Source: Salvator merianae
Lineage: Eukaryota > Chordata > Lepidosauria > Squamata > Teiidae
NCBI GenBank assembly: GCA_003586115.2
Contig: QVOM02000119.1
Coordinates: 44,504,742 to 44,568,741, forward strand
DNA length: 64,000 nt
Direction of reading: 5' to 3'
Positions 11,872-24,835 of this stretch are shown in pieces (positions within the stretch are counted from its first letter, which is position 1; each line of letters starts with the position of its first letter). The notes under the pieces were generated by a model. The model was given only the letters and a program-made list of their open reading frames with translations, had not been told where the DNA came from and ran no database searches. A program made the position numbers and the translations under genes.

Positions 11872-13198
11872 ATCTGATAGATGTAATAGAATACGACTCA
11901 TTTGATTGATGTAGTAGAATACAGCTACATAAATGGTAGCAGTATGTGTTCTCATCTTCTTCAGTCAGTCATTTGTTTCTCTGTACTTGTTTTCAGTTTG
12001 TTAAATATCAGATGTACGATTTGGATTCCTTGTTTATTTTGTATTACCTTAATTTATAAAATAAAGGTTAAAAATGGAAAACAAGAGAGAAACTAATGGA
12101 GAATATTATAATACTGTACTCGGATCTCTATCACCCTGTTTTCTATCATCGCTGATACAGGAAAAGGGATAATGGGATTATGTTACTAAAAGGATTCTGG
12201 TTGAGCATAGGGAAGGAATGTAGAAGAGCCTGCTTATACTAAGGGCAGTCCAACGGCTGAACTGATTGCTTGGAAAGATGGTGACTTCAACTTCACAGGA
12301 TGTGGACAAGCAGAGGCTCCATCTGTTACCGTTGCTGTGATTTGGATGCCTGCATGAAACAGAATGTCCATGTGAATACCTAAAGTGTCTCTTCTATTTC
12401 TGTGAGACAGTTCATGCTGTGTGATGAAAACGTCACGATTCAGATTTACCAGAGACTTTTGGTCTCAGAAAAAAGGAGTGCTAAACATCTATTTAGCCAA
12501 ACAAAACAGAACAATACAAACTACCAAGTAAATAAAGGGCAATAATAAGACAAGTCAACTGAAATCCAAAAGATGCAGAGCTTTCCTGCAGGGCCAAGGC
12601 CAGTATCCCTTCTCAGATCTGAAAATCCCACCACCCCATCACAAGCCTCCAAAGAAAATACAAAGGGTTAGGAGGTATGCAAGGTTAGCAGCTATATAAA
12701 ATAATTTGCCCCACAACACCAAATTCAGTTTTTGTTTTTGTGTCAAAAACCTTACACTTCATACAAATGAGACATCAGAGAGATTGTCTGCATATGACTA
12801 CCAAACCACCTAATCATATGACTATAGACACATTTACAAAGCCAAGGCAGAATGCACATTTTAAAAAAAGAAAAAGAATTGGCATATATTATGAAATCCC
12901 CAGAGCGGAGGGGTGGGGGTTGAAAGAGAAGGCTTCTAGGCCCCACTTGCAGAATAAGCAGGAACCTTTCCCCCATTGCAGAAAGTCTATCTTACCCCAT
13001 TTTGAAATGAAGTAATGTATATTACTATCTAAAACTGAAGGGGACTATAAAACATTCAGATTAATACCTGAAATTGCATAACTGATTGTCAAAGATGTTC
13101 TAAACAAAGACCACCCAATTTACTGTGTAATACACATAACACAACTACTGTGAGTTCAATATAATCTGCTGCCTTGGATCAAAAATCACATACGAACG

Positions 13199-13300
13199 TG
13201 AGAACATAAGAAATTATCCACCTGTGGCGCATCTAGTCCGGGAGGCTGTTCTTGCAGTGGCCATGCAGCTGCACAAGGAAGCCCATCAGCAGGACATGAG
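13199..13300 (+). mobile_element. Fragment of the 'GAACATAAGA...CATCTAGTCC' reptilian interspersed repeat
   Basis: GAACATAAGAAATTATCC, CATCTAGTCCGGGAGGCTGT and AGGAAGCCCATCAGCAGGAC follow the order of motifs in the better preserved copies at 18028-18370, 60131-60395 and 62640-62850. Divergence is high. Confidence 0.6.
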
Positions 13301-15765
13301 CACACAGCTTGCTCTACTCTGTTTCCCAGTCCATAGCCTGCATGTTCAGCGACTTATCATGTGCGCCAGATAAACTCAGCTATTACAAGTTCAGAAATCT
13401 CAGAAACATCAAAACAAGAGCAGTGAGACACAGAAGAAGAAAAAACATATACAGACCCAGCAAGAAGCTACAAAGCAGAAGCCTGAAACCTCCAACAGAG
13501 AAAGAATAAATGTATACAAAAGGAGAGGGAGAACAAAGACACTTGTTCCAAATGTGCTCATTTTACAATCCAGGTTGCTTCTCTGGACCTTTTGCTGATC
13601 GCATTCCTCTCTGATTCATGGAGACTGACAATTTCAGCACCTTATTTCCTTCCCTCAGCTGCCTTTAATTCTGTTTCTGAAAGTGTCATAATATAAGGAA
13701 ATGGGAAGCATTGCAACATCTTACAAAAGGAAAAAAAGAGTGGGAATAAGTTTTCCCACATTCTGAGCTATTATTTCTCTACCACACTTTTCAAGGAAAG
13801 CCATTTATAATTTTATTTCCACTCCAAGACAATTTCAAAGTCCTCAGATGAGAGTCTAAAGTAAGCTCAACTTGAAGGTGGATATCTATGCCCCAAATCT
13901 GACTCACGTTTCTGTGCTTTTCCCTGTTCATTCCAGAGCTTGAACCTCAAGACACAGAAAGTTTGGCTGTACCCACAGGGGCTCAGTAGGGGACCCTCCC
14001 CAGACCCAGGCGTGGGTCATCTAAACACTTGGACACCCTTGGGGTGATGAGTCTACACATATCTGCCTCCAGTCAACTCATGGGCTGCACCAAGTGTCCT
14101 GGGACTCAAGTTTCCTGAAGGGCTATATGAAGGATGCTCAGGGGGCACTAAGTTACCTCCCCTCCCCAATATGGAGAGACAGAGGAAGGGGAGGCAATTT
14201 ACCAGCCAGGCTACTTTTGTAGTGGAGCAAAAATGCTCAGCTTCCAGGGTCAACTCCATACTAGTGCAAAACAGCCCAGCCAGAAACCTCACAGCTGTGG
14301 AACTTTTGGTCCACTGCTACAAGGCACAGTGTTTGTTCACCATAGCTCTAGCCCCAAAGGCCTGATATAAAGCAGAAATCACAAGAGATTAAAAAACTTT
14401 TAAGCACTTTATCAATTATGATGTTTGGTATGGCAATAGATGATAGAATTTCTGTGAACTTGGGTCTTCAGAAAGCACAGAAATGTAGGGAACACATGTT
14501 TGAATACCTGCCCTTCTCTAGCCAGAGGCTGCGTGGGGAAGCATAGCAGATCACTCCCAAAATACACGAACTGCACAAACCACAGGACTGAAACACAAAA
14601 TGTACCAAGGATCTTGCATGCAGTTTTTTATTTGCTGCTGAAAATATGCAGATGTTGGGGGAATCTTTCCACAAGTGTTTGTAAGATCTTCACACAACCA
14701 AGAACTGAGCTAAACAGCCCAAGATCTACAGTCATGTTTTGCTATAAAAATTGGCAGCTAGCTTGGGACAGGCTACGTCTCCATTCAGACTAAACTGCTA
14801 TGCAAGATTTTTAGCTCTTTGTTAAACAGCAGCTTTGAGGCAGAAAAGACAAGAGACCACTATAGTAAATAAAAATGAAAGGCTACTGTAGAAACAGAAC
14901 AAAGGACACAGAAAGGCTGTATTATCTCCACAGACGGCAAGGGGCAATGCCGGATCTTAATGGAATGCTAGTATTGCCCCTCGATGTGGCCCAGCAGACA
15001 TCTGCAGGGCTCCTCTGGCATACTTTCAACTTACTGGACATCTGGCAAGAGTCCTCTGATATTGGATTAGGAGAAACTTCCAGGAGCTGGCTGTGCACTT
15101 GCCCTATTCTTTTTGGTTTTCTCCCCATACATGCTGAGCTTCTGGAAGTTGCTACCAATCCAACATCAAAGAAAACTCACTAGACACCTGGTAACTCAAA
15201 AACATGTCGGATAAGTAAAAAATACTTTGAACTAAGTGGGCAGCAGACTGCCAGAGCTCCCGCATGGCACTGGGGCTGTTTAGAGGTCTAGCTGTGATGC
15301 TGACAATCTGCCAGCAATTTTCCTGTGACTGGCAGCAACCTAAGTGTCAGAAAGTACTTCCCCTCCTTCTCACTCTGCTAATAAAAATGAAGATTATGTT
15401 TATTCTGCACTGCTCCAGACTCCCTTCATCCAAGAGATTCAGTAATAAAAACAAGTGTTTGATTCCAAACAGAACTACTAACATTAATTTAGGATACAGA
15501 GGACTTCACTAGAAATGAAAAGACATGGGTTGGGGAATGGGAAGAATTTAAGCATAATATAAAAATCCAGGTTAGCTCCGTATCACAGCCAATTTAAAGC
15601 AATAACAGCCTCAAGAAAGTAGAGACAGTCCGAAAACAGCTTTGAAGGGTCCAAGGATGAACAGTTAGGAGCCTTTGGGTTATAAACCAGTGTTTCAACA
15701 TGGGGCATTGCAGTAATCTAAAATGTGAATATGAATTTACAAATCACAGTGCTTAGAAAGGTTTT

Positions 15766-15920
15766 ATAGACAGAATTTTCAGCATATGCTATCTGCCTTT
15801 TCTTCTAAATGAAAAGCCATGTTCTATAATTTTTACAAGAATAGACAGAATTTTCAGGGTATGCTATCTGCCTTTTCTTCTTTTAAATAAAAAGCCATGT
15901 TCTATATTTTTTTACAAGAA
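15766..15920. repeat. Tandem duplication of a ~75-bp unit
   Basis: Two head-to-tail copies of a segment starting TAGACAGAATTTTCAG and ending TTTTTACAAGAA differ by a few substitutions and small indels. No function is evident. Confidence 0.85.
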
Positions 15921-16979
15921 AGCAACAAAGAAAGATTACTCTCCTTTGTATTAAGAGCACTGCTTACCTCACCCATTCTTTTGCTCTCTGTATCTACTGC
16001 CCATCTCCTATGCTTCTTCTTTGTTCACACCCTGGATTTAAAATTGTTTCCATAGTACCACAGTACTTGAGCGTTCCCAGAGAAGAAACAAGCATTAGAA
16101 TTCCTGAACTGTTGCTATAAAAGAAAGCAGCAGTTCTAAGAATAAGCAAGGGACTGACTAGTAGCAATTTCTCAACATACAGGGGGAGGAAATTTGTGTT
16201 CTTTTTCAAGTCTGAACAGTTGCTCAACAAAACGGGCACAGGAAATTCTCATTATTCGTCTCCTTACTGTGTAATTAGTTATTCTATGGGAAAGTAGTAG
16301 GTCTCAGCTGTGCCACGGTACCCCCTGCTATTACACTGGTCTGTTTTTAAGAAGAATTCCACAATTTCTGTATTTATGCATCGTGCATGCTGAGTGGAAA
16401 GAACTAGTATCTTTGTCCCATTTTACGCAAGAAAGAGTAATAACAAATACTGCAAAATGTTGCTTTGGTCTGTAATACTATAATTTCTGTCTCCTTGCAA
16501 GAAGCAAGCAATCAAGCCTTGGTGTCCTATACACGTAAGTCAGGCTGATCTCGAATCTCAGTATTGTGCCCGTGTTAATAATGGTTCAATAAAAAACTAC
16601 ACAACCCATACTGTTGCCCTTGCTAGTTGGGATTTATGGCAGCTCTTGCCTTAAATATCAAGAGGAAACTCACCTGAGAAGCAGTAAACATAGAGAACTT
16701 CCACCTGTTTCAAGCAAGGGGCTTTTTTCAGCATAAGTAGAGCATTTCTATCAAGGACATAGTATTTGGATATAAGCTAAGATGCAAGACCTCTATCAAT
16801 GTGGGATTATGTGGGGTATGGAAGTATGATAGAAACAAAGGATGCTATGGGATATTTAAGGACTAATGGATAGTTTTAAAATTTGAAAAATTCAGCCTGA
16901 GTAATGGTATTGTTGGAAAGAAAAAAATTAAGGCCACTCTGGAGTTAAGATCTTTGGTCAGCAGCTACAAAAACTTTTG

Positions 16980-17065
16980 AATGGTAATGTACTGTGCTCA
17001 GTAGTGATGCATCTGCCTTCAGACAAAAGGTCCTTGGTTCAATCAATCCAGAATAATGCAATGAC
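16980..17065 (+). mobile_element. tRNA-derived SINE head fragment
   Basis: CTCAGTAGTGATGCATCTGC followed by AGACAAAAGGTCC and TTGGTTCAATCAATCC corresponds to the tRNA-like head of the same SINE as at 4625-4830. The B box (GGTTCAATC) is largely retained. The 3' part is missing. Confidence 0.65.
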
Positions 17066-18027
17066 AACCCAACTGTGTATCTTTCCCAAAAAACATGCAT
17101 GGGTGTGTCCTTGCAGAAATCAAACTTCACTTGAGGATATATTTACCTTTATCTGTCTTGCTCTGATTATTTATAATATAGAAAGTTTGAGAAACCACTA
17201 ACAGCGATCTAAAGCAAGAGCACATTCTTTGGATGTTGTTCCATCTTGCATTGACTGCAGTCAACACAGAAATTAATTTGCAACGTGGTAATTATTATCG
17301 AGGAAGCTGAAAAACCTCCTCCCTCACATGAAGCTGCTTACACTAGGAACGGGCATGAACATATTTGTATGCAAATTCATAGCATATGAACTGCCAATAA
17401 AGGCCTGGATCCTGAGGATCTTTCTGCCCCATGTAGGCTTCTCAGGGGCCTGGGGACAGCAGGACCACCATCCTGTCCACACAGCTCTCTGACACTTCCC
17501 ACAAAGGCAGCTGGGAGAGGAAGCACAGGCATAAGGAGCAGCAGGGAGACACGTGGGCTCAACCTCTTATCTTCATAGAAGTTACCCATCCTCACTCTCA
17601 CCATGCCTTCCCCTCACTGTTGTAGAGGGCTGGGCTTGGAAGGTGTAGATCCTCTAGATTTTATTCATTTACCCATTTAAAAAAAATCAAAGCAGTTTAC
17701 AAAACATTAAAAACAAGGTTAAAAACAGAGTAAACACTACAGATTAAACACATTAAAATCTGAGTGGGCCAAGGGAGAAACAAACTGTCATATGAACTTG
17801 TTGGTGCACATCCTTAGCTCATCATCATCATCACTGGAGGCCTTGATCCCATTTTCCATTTTCTCCAACATTTGACCTCTTTTGTGTTGGTATCCAGATT
17901 CTTGCCGGATCCACAATCATAGTGATATAGCTGCCACTCATTACAGCCTAGTAATGCATGTGCTCATGCTTGCCTTATGTCTGGACAAAAAGGTGACAAA
18001 ATGCTATGAAACCAGAATCATCCATAA

Positions 18028-18370
18028 GAAGAGCCCTGCTGGATCAGGCTACAGCCATCTAGTCCAGCATCCTGTTTCACACAGTGGCCCACCATTTGTT
18101 TCTGGGCATTCGCAACCAAAAGAGAAAGACAAAATCTTCACCTGCTTGTGATTCCCTGCAAATGGCCTTTAGAGGCATCCTGTTGGTCCTGGTATCTAGG
18201 CATCAATTGTAATACCCACTGATTCACCTGCCCTTCATGAATTTGTCTAACCCTTCCTTAAAGCTATCCAGGCTGCTGTCACCACTTCTTCTGGTAATAA
18301 ATTCCACAGACAATGACTCTCTGGGTGAAAAAATACTTCCCCTTGTCTATCCTAACTCTCCTATCTGGTT
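18028..18370 (+). mobile_element. Reptilian interspersed repeat ('GAGCCCTGCTGGATCAGGC' family), longest copy
   Basis: It starts near AAGAAGAGCCCTGCTGGATC and runs through CATCTAGTCCAGCATCCTG, TTTCACACAGTGGCCCACC and CCTTAAAGCTATCCAGGCTG to CTGGGTGAAAAAATACTTCC. I recognise this motif order as a dispersed repeat of reptile genomes but cannot assign its class by eye. Other copies are at 60131-60395 and 62640-62850 (plus strand), and a minus-strand fragment near 57930-57990. Confidence 0.75.
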
Positions 18371-19235
18371 CTAGAGTTATGTGATAAAGAAAAGAATACA
18401 GTGTCTCAGAAAAGTGTAGATCCATGCTATGAAACTCATACATCTAAATAGCTTTTTAGTAGCAGCAGCACAAACAATGAAACCAGGAGTGATCAAGGAG
18501 ACAAAAAGCTGTTGCAGGACTCTTGCCTTTGATTTTCCAATCTGAACCTCATCCCTCTCCTGGAACATATTTTCAGGATGGTACAATATCCTGTTTTAAT
18601 TGGTTTTAATCTTGTTTTTAAGTTAAACTGTTAATTGCTCCTGGATTTTTTAAATGAAGCAGTATAGAAATGTCTTGTATAAATAACCAAACACTGCCAG
18701 TTTCACTCCATGGGGTGCTACCATCGTTTGGCGAGTTTTTAAAATATTTTTATATTTTGCTTTTAATCTCTGTTAAGCTTCCACAACTTTTACTGCAACT
18801 AAACACCCATTGACACTAAAAGGGATAAAAATATTCTGAAATTTGTAAAGTTGCATTCATGGCACTTAACCTGCATCTAAGGTTCTGCCTAGGCTGCAGA
18901 AAGGCATCTCTCAGGCAGCTTAGAGATAGTTCGCAGGTGGAATCATTCCCACGTTAGTCTGCCCATTCCCCTCTTAAGAACATTCTAGGCTAGAAAAGGT
19001 GGATTAGAGATGGCATGAGGACACAAAGCATCACATGATACTTTCTCTAATGTGCTTTGGAGTCCCTTTTTTGTTACATGTAACACAAGCTTATTATTTA
19101 GAAACATTAGTAACACAAAATTTAGAAACATTGTTGCACTCAATTTATTGTACTGAAAATGAATGCACTTTGTAGATTGCCTGAAGCCCATCCACTGACC
19201 CCCACAGGGTCCACTGCCCAAATTCAAGAACTTCT

Positions 19236-19420
19236 GGACCTTTCTGCCCTGGGCCTTATTCCAGATTATATCCTGGAATAGGGACCTGCCACCCGCATGC
19301 TAATACACACTGTGGCAGGCCCCGGGTGGGGCCTGCTTTCATTTGCACCAGCATGCCCATAGCAGGGTCTGTATTCTGGGATATATAATCTCTAATGAGG
19401 CCCACAGTTCAGAAAGAGCC
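19236..19420. mobile_element. Hairpin MITE, family D copy 2 (TSD TCT)
   Basis: Ends GGACCTTTCTGCCCTGGGCC and, reversed from the right, GGCTCTTTCTGAACTGTGGG. TCT duplications lie at 19233-19235 and 19421-19423. The two halves pair around CATGCTAATACACACTG / CACCAGCATGCCCATAG. Confidence 0.8.
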
Positions 19421-20395
19421 TCTGATCTAAAGTATCCTTTGCTTAAATCTGCTTATGCAAAGGATGAAATTCTAAATTCTTAATTCAGTGGTGTGCCATA
19501 ACCTGAGCACAACCACGGGAAAAACCTGGGTAAGGTTGGTGCGGTTTCCTGTCCCAGGAGAGATCCACAGCAGATACTGGGTCCACACGTTTATCCTGTT
19601 ACAAATCCCTGAAAATTGCCAGGGCTTCGAGTTTTGCTTGCATGCCGGGCCGGGGGCGGGCAGCCGGCGCTGCGCCTGACATTACCAGCATCCCTGCAAA
19701 ATGTACCCTTCTTCTCTGCAGCCCGCGGCCAGCCAACATTAACCCCTCCTCGGAAATACCCGTGGCAGAAGTCGCACACAATTCCAGCAATGACACACAT
19801 CCCATCTCCCCATCCTGCTGCCCCTCAGCGTGTCGGCCCTGGCTTCTTAAACACGCAGCCATTCAAAGCCTAAAAATAACGAAACGAACCCCAGAGAGGT
19901 CTCCAGAGTTCATGATGGACCAACTCCAGCCCAGAAGGAAAGAAGGAAGTCGAGTGGAATTTTCCACAAAGAAATGCAAAAAAAAAATTAAAAAAAAAAA
20001 TGTGCGCGCGCTCGCCGGCGGCTGGGTTTCTGCTGGACGCAAAAGTTCCTCGGAAATAATACCTCCCCACCACTTCTCAGCCGTCCTGCAAAACACAATA
20101 GGGAGCCCTTTCCTCCCTTTCCAACCCCTTTCCCTTTCGGAGGGGAGTCGAGTCGAGCCGAGAGCCCGCCTGCCAGACCAGTCTGCATTGCAGAGCCCGC
20201 CTCACCCCTTCAGCCTGCACACATGCCCTTTAGCCACGCTATTGTCTCAGCACCTTCTCTCGCCCTTTTCCCCTCCTGTAATAGCCCTGCCGCGTGGATT
20301 AACTCGCCCATCCCTCACCGGGAGCAGATTATGCAGCGCCCGACACGCCAGTGGCCAAGAAAAACGCCTCCGGCCGCCTTTTCTCCCCTGCTGCC

Positions 20396-20421
20396 CCGCC
20401 GCCGCCGCCGCCGCCGCCGCC
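20396..20421. repeat. (CCG)n trinucleotide repeat in the CpG block
   Basis: About eight uninterrupted CCG units followed by a C-rich tail. They produce artificial poly-Pro, poly-Arg and poly-Ala frames. On the minus strand it reads (GGC)n just inside the proposed intron 1, next to the proposed exon 1 donor. Confidence 0.95.
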
Positions 20422-20450
20422 CCCACCACCTTGCGCGAACGTTTACTCAC

Positions 20451-20620
20451 TCGCTGGCTTCCTCTCTATCCGGGGTCCCCCTCTGCCGCTGCTGCTTCGT
20501 GCGCTCTCAGCTTTGGCAGTTAAAGCAGGAAGGAAGTTGGTGGAAAAAAAATTAAAAAAAAAATCCGCCTTTAAGAGGAAGCTTCGGGCTGCGGTGGGGC
20601 TGCTTTTCCTGCGGTGCGCG
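20451..20620 (-). other. Candidate untranslated first exon of ARHGDIB
   Basis: On the minus strand, sequence ending GGATAGAGAGGAAGCCAGCG+A is followed at once by GTGAGTAAAC, a good donor. Joining here to the acceptor at 1301 would give a short 5'UTR before the MTEK start. The 5' boundary given is a guess inside the CpG block and no start site is visible. Other donor-like GTGAGG sites near 20205 and 20318 are alternatives. Confidence 0.3.
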
Positions 20621-23600
20621 CTTGATTTTGATCACGAGCGAGAATCTCTTCGGAGTGAAGCATCCTTGCCGTGCCCACTACGAGGCATGTGTGGATTCCT
20701 TAATGTAGTTACGTATTCGGATGTATTGATTCCTTCACGCATCGCTCCCCGCTGTTTCTGACGCGTTGTGCAGACCTATGTTTCTGTATAGAGGGCATTA
20801 TTCTTTTTCTGATTGATATTATTGAGTGCAGCAGGGGTTTGCGGGGTGTATGCTAATATCTGGGCACAGAGAAAACAGAGCACAAAACACGTATTTTTCT
20901 GTCTCCTGCTCTCATTCCAAACAGTATCTAAAGTCATGCATATATCGTATTTTACCGAAATCAAAATTCTTGTCCGCTGTATTTCGAGGCATGGGGAAGG
21001 AATTTAAACTTTGTGCTTATTAGTCTGTTCCCCCCTCCCCCCCCAAAGAAAACCCCTCAAAAGTGATGTACAGAAGTCGCAGAGTTAACTACAAAGCATG
21101 GTAAATCTGAGCGCATTCTACACCTTCAAGGACGTGTTTTCAGTGCAGTTCCGCTACTTCTCTTGCTGAAACCTGCATTCAATATTGCAAACTAGCTTAT
21201 CACCCTCCCAACGCCCCAGGGTACTTCCTCTTTCGAAACCTAAATTGTAGTTCCCTTACTGAAACACACGTTGTAATTTTCATTATGAGGAACCCCAGAA
21301 AAATGTACCCTAAATAAAAGCAGAAATCAAACTTTTTGAGCATAATGAAGTTCACAATGTGCTATTAAGCAAACATTCCCAGTAAGATCAGTAGGTGTTG
21401 GAAATTATTAAAATTGGCTTGAATAGCCAGTGAAGAAGCTGTTTAGGAGGTGAGGGTGAAACATGGCACACCACAAAAACTTTTGGTAGATAAACAACTG
21501 GGGCATCTATAAAAAAATGGGGCATTCACAAGCCTGGAGTAGCAGAAACACTAGTGGGAATTTCTGCTTCATCTACATAGATAGTAGCATGTTTGGGGGG
21601 GAAAAAATTATACACCACAGTATATCAAGAATTTGCATCTGTGAATGCAACAATAGGCATGTTTCTTGCCTTTCCAGCATGACTTTATGAAGAGAGCCTC
21701 TGCTTTTCACTGAACATGATGGATTAAAAGTTGTTTCATGATTCTTCTGTTTCATCTTTTGTTTACACTTGTTAATGTCTCTGAGGAGTGTAACTGTTTG
21801 GAGAAGGCTACCCAGAATTCACAGTGGCAAAGGAGCCCTTTGCTTTAGAGGGATAGTAGTATACACAATTGCTGGGAGTAAAGAAAAGTTATTTCTTTAG
21901 ACAGAACCAGAGAAAGTGATACTATAATTGTTTATACTTATGCTTAAGTAGAGCTCTGAGAAGTAGCTAAAAGTTAGCCATTTATTTTTTTTTTGCTTAA
22001 AAACAAGAGGAACAATACTAAACAGCTTTCAGCTGCTGACATAACTAGGAGGCACAGCATAATTTTATTCAGATATTGAAGAAACAATATTTATTTATTC
22101 ATATAAATCTGACACAGAACACTACTCTATTTTGTCTGATTTTTTTGATGAAACAGTTATAAAACTGGCATGAAGCAAAACTCCTGAAAATGGGTGTAAC
22201 TCCCAGATCCTCAGTGTTTTTCATTATTTTTGGAAGAAACCAGGTAAAGCTAAGCTGGCAGAGAGCTGTGCTCTGCTTAAGCTAGTTTAATTTAGAGATC
22301 ATAGGCTTTTGAAGGAGGAGAAGGAACAAAACCTCCAGACACTGCTGTTAGCATCAGACCAAAACTATGGGTCACTAAGAGGAGGGTGGCGCAGGACAGG
22401 GAGGTGCTGCCAACTGGCCTCTTTCACCATGGCAGTGGTCTGAGGAGACCACTGCAGGTTCCCACTACATGCTTCGCTAGCAGCACTGAGGGAGCAGCAA
22501 CCATCTTTGAATGGAGGACTGCCTGTCTCTCACAAGACCAACCCAGGGCCTTCTGCAGGATCTAGTTAGCTTACCATGTCCGCTCAACTCATATCAGTTC
22601 CTGGAATCAGAAAGGGGGGCAACTACCCAGCTGGCCTTTGATCCTCCAGTACCATGGTCTCCCACCTGCTACTGGCTACTGATAAAAGACCCAGTGCCAC
22701 CTCTCTCACCTCACCACTTTTCCCATATTTTTCTGCCCTGAAAATATTCAGTCGGACCCATGAAGCCCTCCTCACCCAGTGTTTAGGGGCTCAATGGGGT
22801 ATATTAGCACCTCTCCCTGGACCTCTTTGGGCAGCTACAATGGCCACAGGCAGGACAGAAGAAAGAAAGGATGGATGTCTTCTTCCTCTGCCTTCATGGG
22901 TGTAAAGACAGAGTAAACTCAGAAAGGAAAAGCCTAACTAGACTGCAGGGTGGCAGATTGATGGGCAGTAAGAAGGAAAGGGAGTTTTCTGAATAGGGGT
23001 TAAAAGGGAAAAATGCAAGAGGAAAAGGATTTGATAGGCTTGGGGACAAAGACCCTGGAGTACAAATGTGGGCATGGAGGGGTACAGCAGGAGGCAAGGT
23101 AGCATCTGGATGTTCCTGGGGAGGCAGCAGGTGATGGTGGGATGTCTGAAGAGTTTGGAGTAAAGTGATGAAGGGGAGCTTTGCAGGGGGTTAAGAAAGT
23201 GGAAAGCTAATTCCAAATGGCTTGCCTGGTACTTACGGACATAAAAAGATCATTTAACCCAAAATCTTATATAGGCACATAGATAGACAAAGGATCTTTC
23301 TAAACCAAGGCATGCTACCATTCCAAGTACTCCAACAGTTTCCAGATGAGACTGAAATATTAATACTTGATTTCTTACTGAAATATTCTAATTGAAATTT
23401 AGGGGTCGTTTAGAAGTCAGCGACTAACATCCAAAGAGCTACTTATGTATTTGCTCATTCCCATTATGTAACTTGCTTCTCCATTGGACAATCAATACTC
23501 ATTTTCCTTTTCTCCAGCATATTACACAGTGTTTCTAACGTTTATATGAGTTTCGAAATAAAATTGCTATGCTGCATTAAGAAAGTGTGATGGCTTCTTT

Positions 23601-23889
23601 AGTTATACAGGATTCAGAATTTTATCACCTTCCCAGCATTTGAAATTTGATTCTCCCTTGGTTAGATTTTTAAAATAACTAAAATTTAGTTTGTGCTTCA
23701 GTATGGAATCTACCCTGAAAGCCAGAAATGCAGAGCATTATTCATACAATTCTAAAGCTGAATCTTATTAATTCTAGCAAATACTATACTGTTCTGTGTA
23801 TAAAGAAGGGATGGCCTTTAATTATTTGAATTGGTTGATTGCTCATAGTGAACAAAAATTATTGTTTATCTGACAGTTTAGTACACTAA

Positions 23890-24110
23890 GGATCCAGTCA
23901 CACCTAAGTTTTAATCCAGCTTCAGTCCACTTTTGGATTGAAAGAACCTATCAGCAAAGTGACTGATAATTTTCTTCCCGCATTATCTAACCCAAAGGTG
24001 AATTTTCTGGGTTAGGTAATGCCGAAAGAAAACAACTGTTTACTTGACTGATGTGTTCTCGCAGTCTAAAGTGGACTGAAACTGGATTAAAACTTAGGTG
24101 TGACTGAGCC
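23890..24110. mobile_element. Hairpin MITE, family E copy 1 (TSD TAA)
   Basis: A 221-bp element. The left end carries CAGTCACACCTAAGTTTTAA and the right end is its near-perfect complement (TTAAAACTTAGGTGTGACTG). TAA duplications lie at 23887-23889 and 24111-24113. The centre also folds: TTATCTAACCCAAAGGTG pairs loosely with the GGGTTAGGTAATGCC side. Relatives are at 62101-62309, and a right-half piece near 36790-36890. Confidence 0.85.
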
Positions 24111-24743
24111 TAAAGATTCAGTGGCTTAGTACTGAAGAACAGGCTACCTGCCTTCCAGACAACGACTGCCACGGTGAGAGACTGTGTGATTGCAGCCTGG
24201 TTGCTGCTGCTGCTTGTCTGCTTGCACTGTCCTTGGGACTGCTTCACTTTTGGGAAGTGAATGCAAGACTTGGGCCCAGGATGAGTCAGCAGTGCCTGAG
24301 CACCATCTGCCCAGACCAGCCATCTGTATGGGTTGATAGCAATGCTGCCTGTGACCTTAGTTATTCAGAAATGGAGAAGAGATCATCTGCTTCCTAGACA
24401 GTGACTGTCAGGGTGAGAGACTGTGCAGCTACTGTCAAGGCTGGTGCTGCTTGCCTGTCTGCTCTCACCCTCATCCCTTCCCTTTCTTCCATTGAAAAAA
24501 CAGATTTGTTTCATTTTCCCCCCTTTATTTCATGTCTTTTATATTATTTTTTTAAACCTGATTTTACTATGCATATTTTATAATGAGTTTATTGTAATTT
24601 CTGGTTTGTTGTTGTAAACCACCCTGAGGATTCTTTGATGGTTGGTTGCAGTCCTGGTGGTAGTGTGGCGACGATGATATAAAAAGATTTCAAATTGTGT
24701 GCAAATCACAGGTCGCCTGCAAGGTAAAGCTGAACCTGGTGAT

Positions 24744-24835
24744 AAGATGAATACATCCTTAAATTAAAGATGAATACATCCTTAAATTAAAGATGAATAC
24801 ATCCTTAAATTAAAGATGAATACAACCTTAAATTG
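24744..24835. repeat. Tandem array, 23-bp unit x4
   Basis: Four head-to-tail copies of AAGATGAATACATCCTTAAATTA lie here (23 bp; the string quoted in parts is AAGATGAATACATCC and TTAAATTA). The first three are identical over most of the unit and the fourth is variant (ACAACC). It is a minisatellite seed. Confidence 0.9.

Larger units (their letters stand above)
1301..20450 (-). other. Probable ARHGDIB intron 1 / 5' flank, no coding exon seen
   Basis: No open frame here resembles a known protein. The stretch holds small DNA transposons (1935-2371, 9279-9458, 9595-9806, 9908-10313, 10552-10872, 19236-19420), SINE copies (4625-4830, 13199-13300, 16980-17065, 18028-18370), a BovB 3' end (11627-11871) and simple repeats. 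It is called intron 1 because human ARHGDIB has an untranslated first exon many kilobases upstream and the next CpG-rich block on the minus strand is at 19.6-20.7 kb. The intron call is inference; transcript data are lacking. Confidence 0.5.
19620..20700 (-). promoter_or_regulatory. CpG-rich block, candidate ARHGDIB promoter
   Basis: CpG dinucleotides are dense here (for example CCGGGCCGGGGGCGGGC near 19645, GTGCGCGCGCTCGCCGGCGG near 20001, and 20131-20640), while the surrounding tens of kilobases are CpG-depleted. This is typical of an unmethylated vertebrate promoter. The nearest gene in the right orientation is ARHGDIB on the minus strand, about 19 kb away. A minus-strand donor-like site, AGCGA|GTGAGTAAAC, has its GT at 20450-20449. 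The promoter call is inference and could instead mark a non-coding RNA or a bidirectional start. Confidence 0.55.

Noticed and set aside
19642..20523. 293-codon open frame in the first CpG block
   Set aside because: Long frames are expected in GC-rich DNA. The frame runs through poly-A and CCG tracts, has no domain, and overlaps other frames of equal quality on both strands.
24744..24835. CRISPR-like repeat array
   Set aside because: The units abut with no spacers, and the host is a vertebrate. This is an ordinary tandem repeat.
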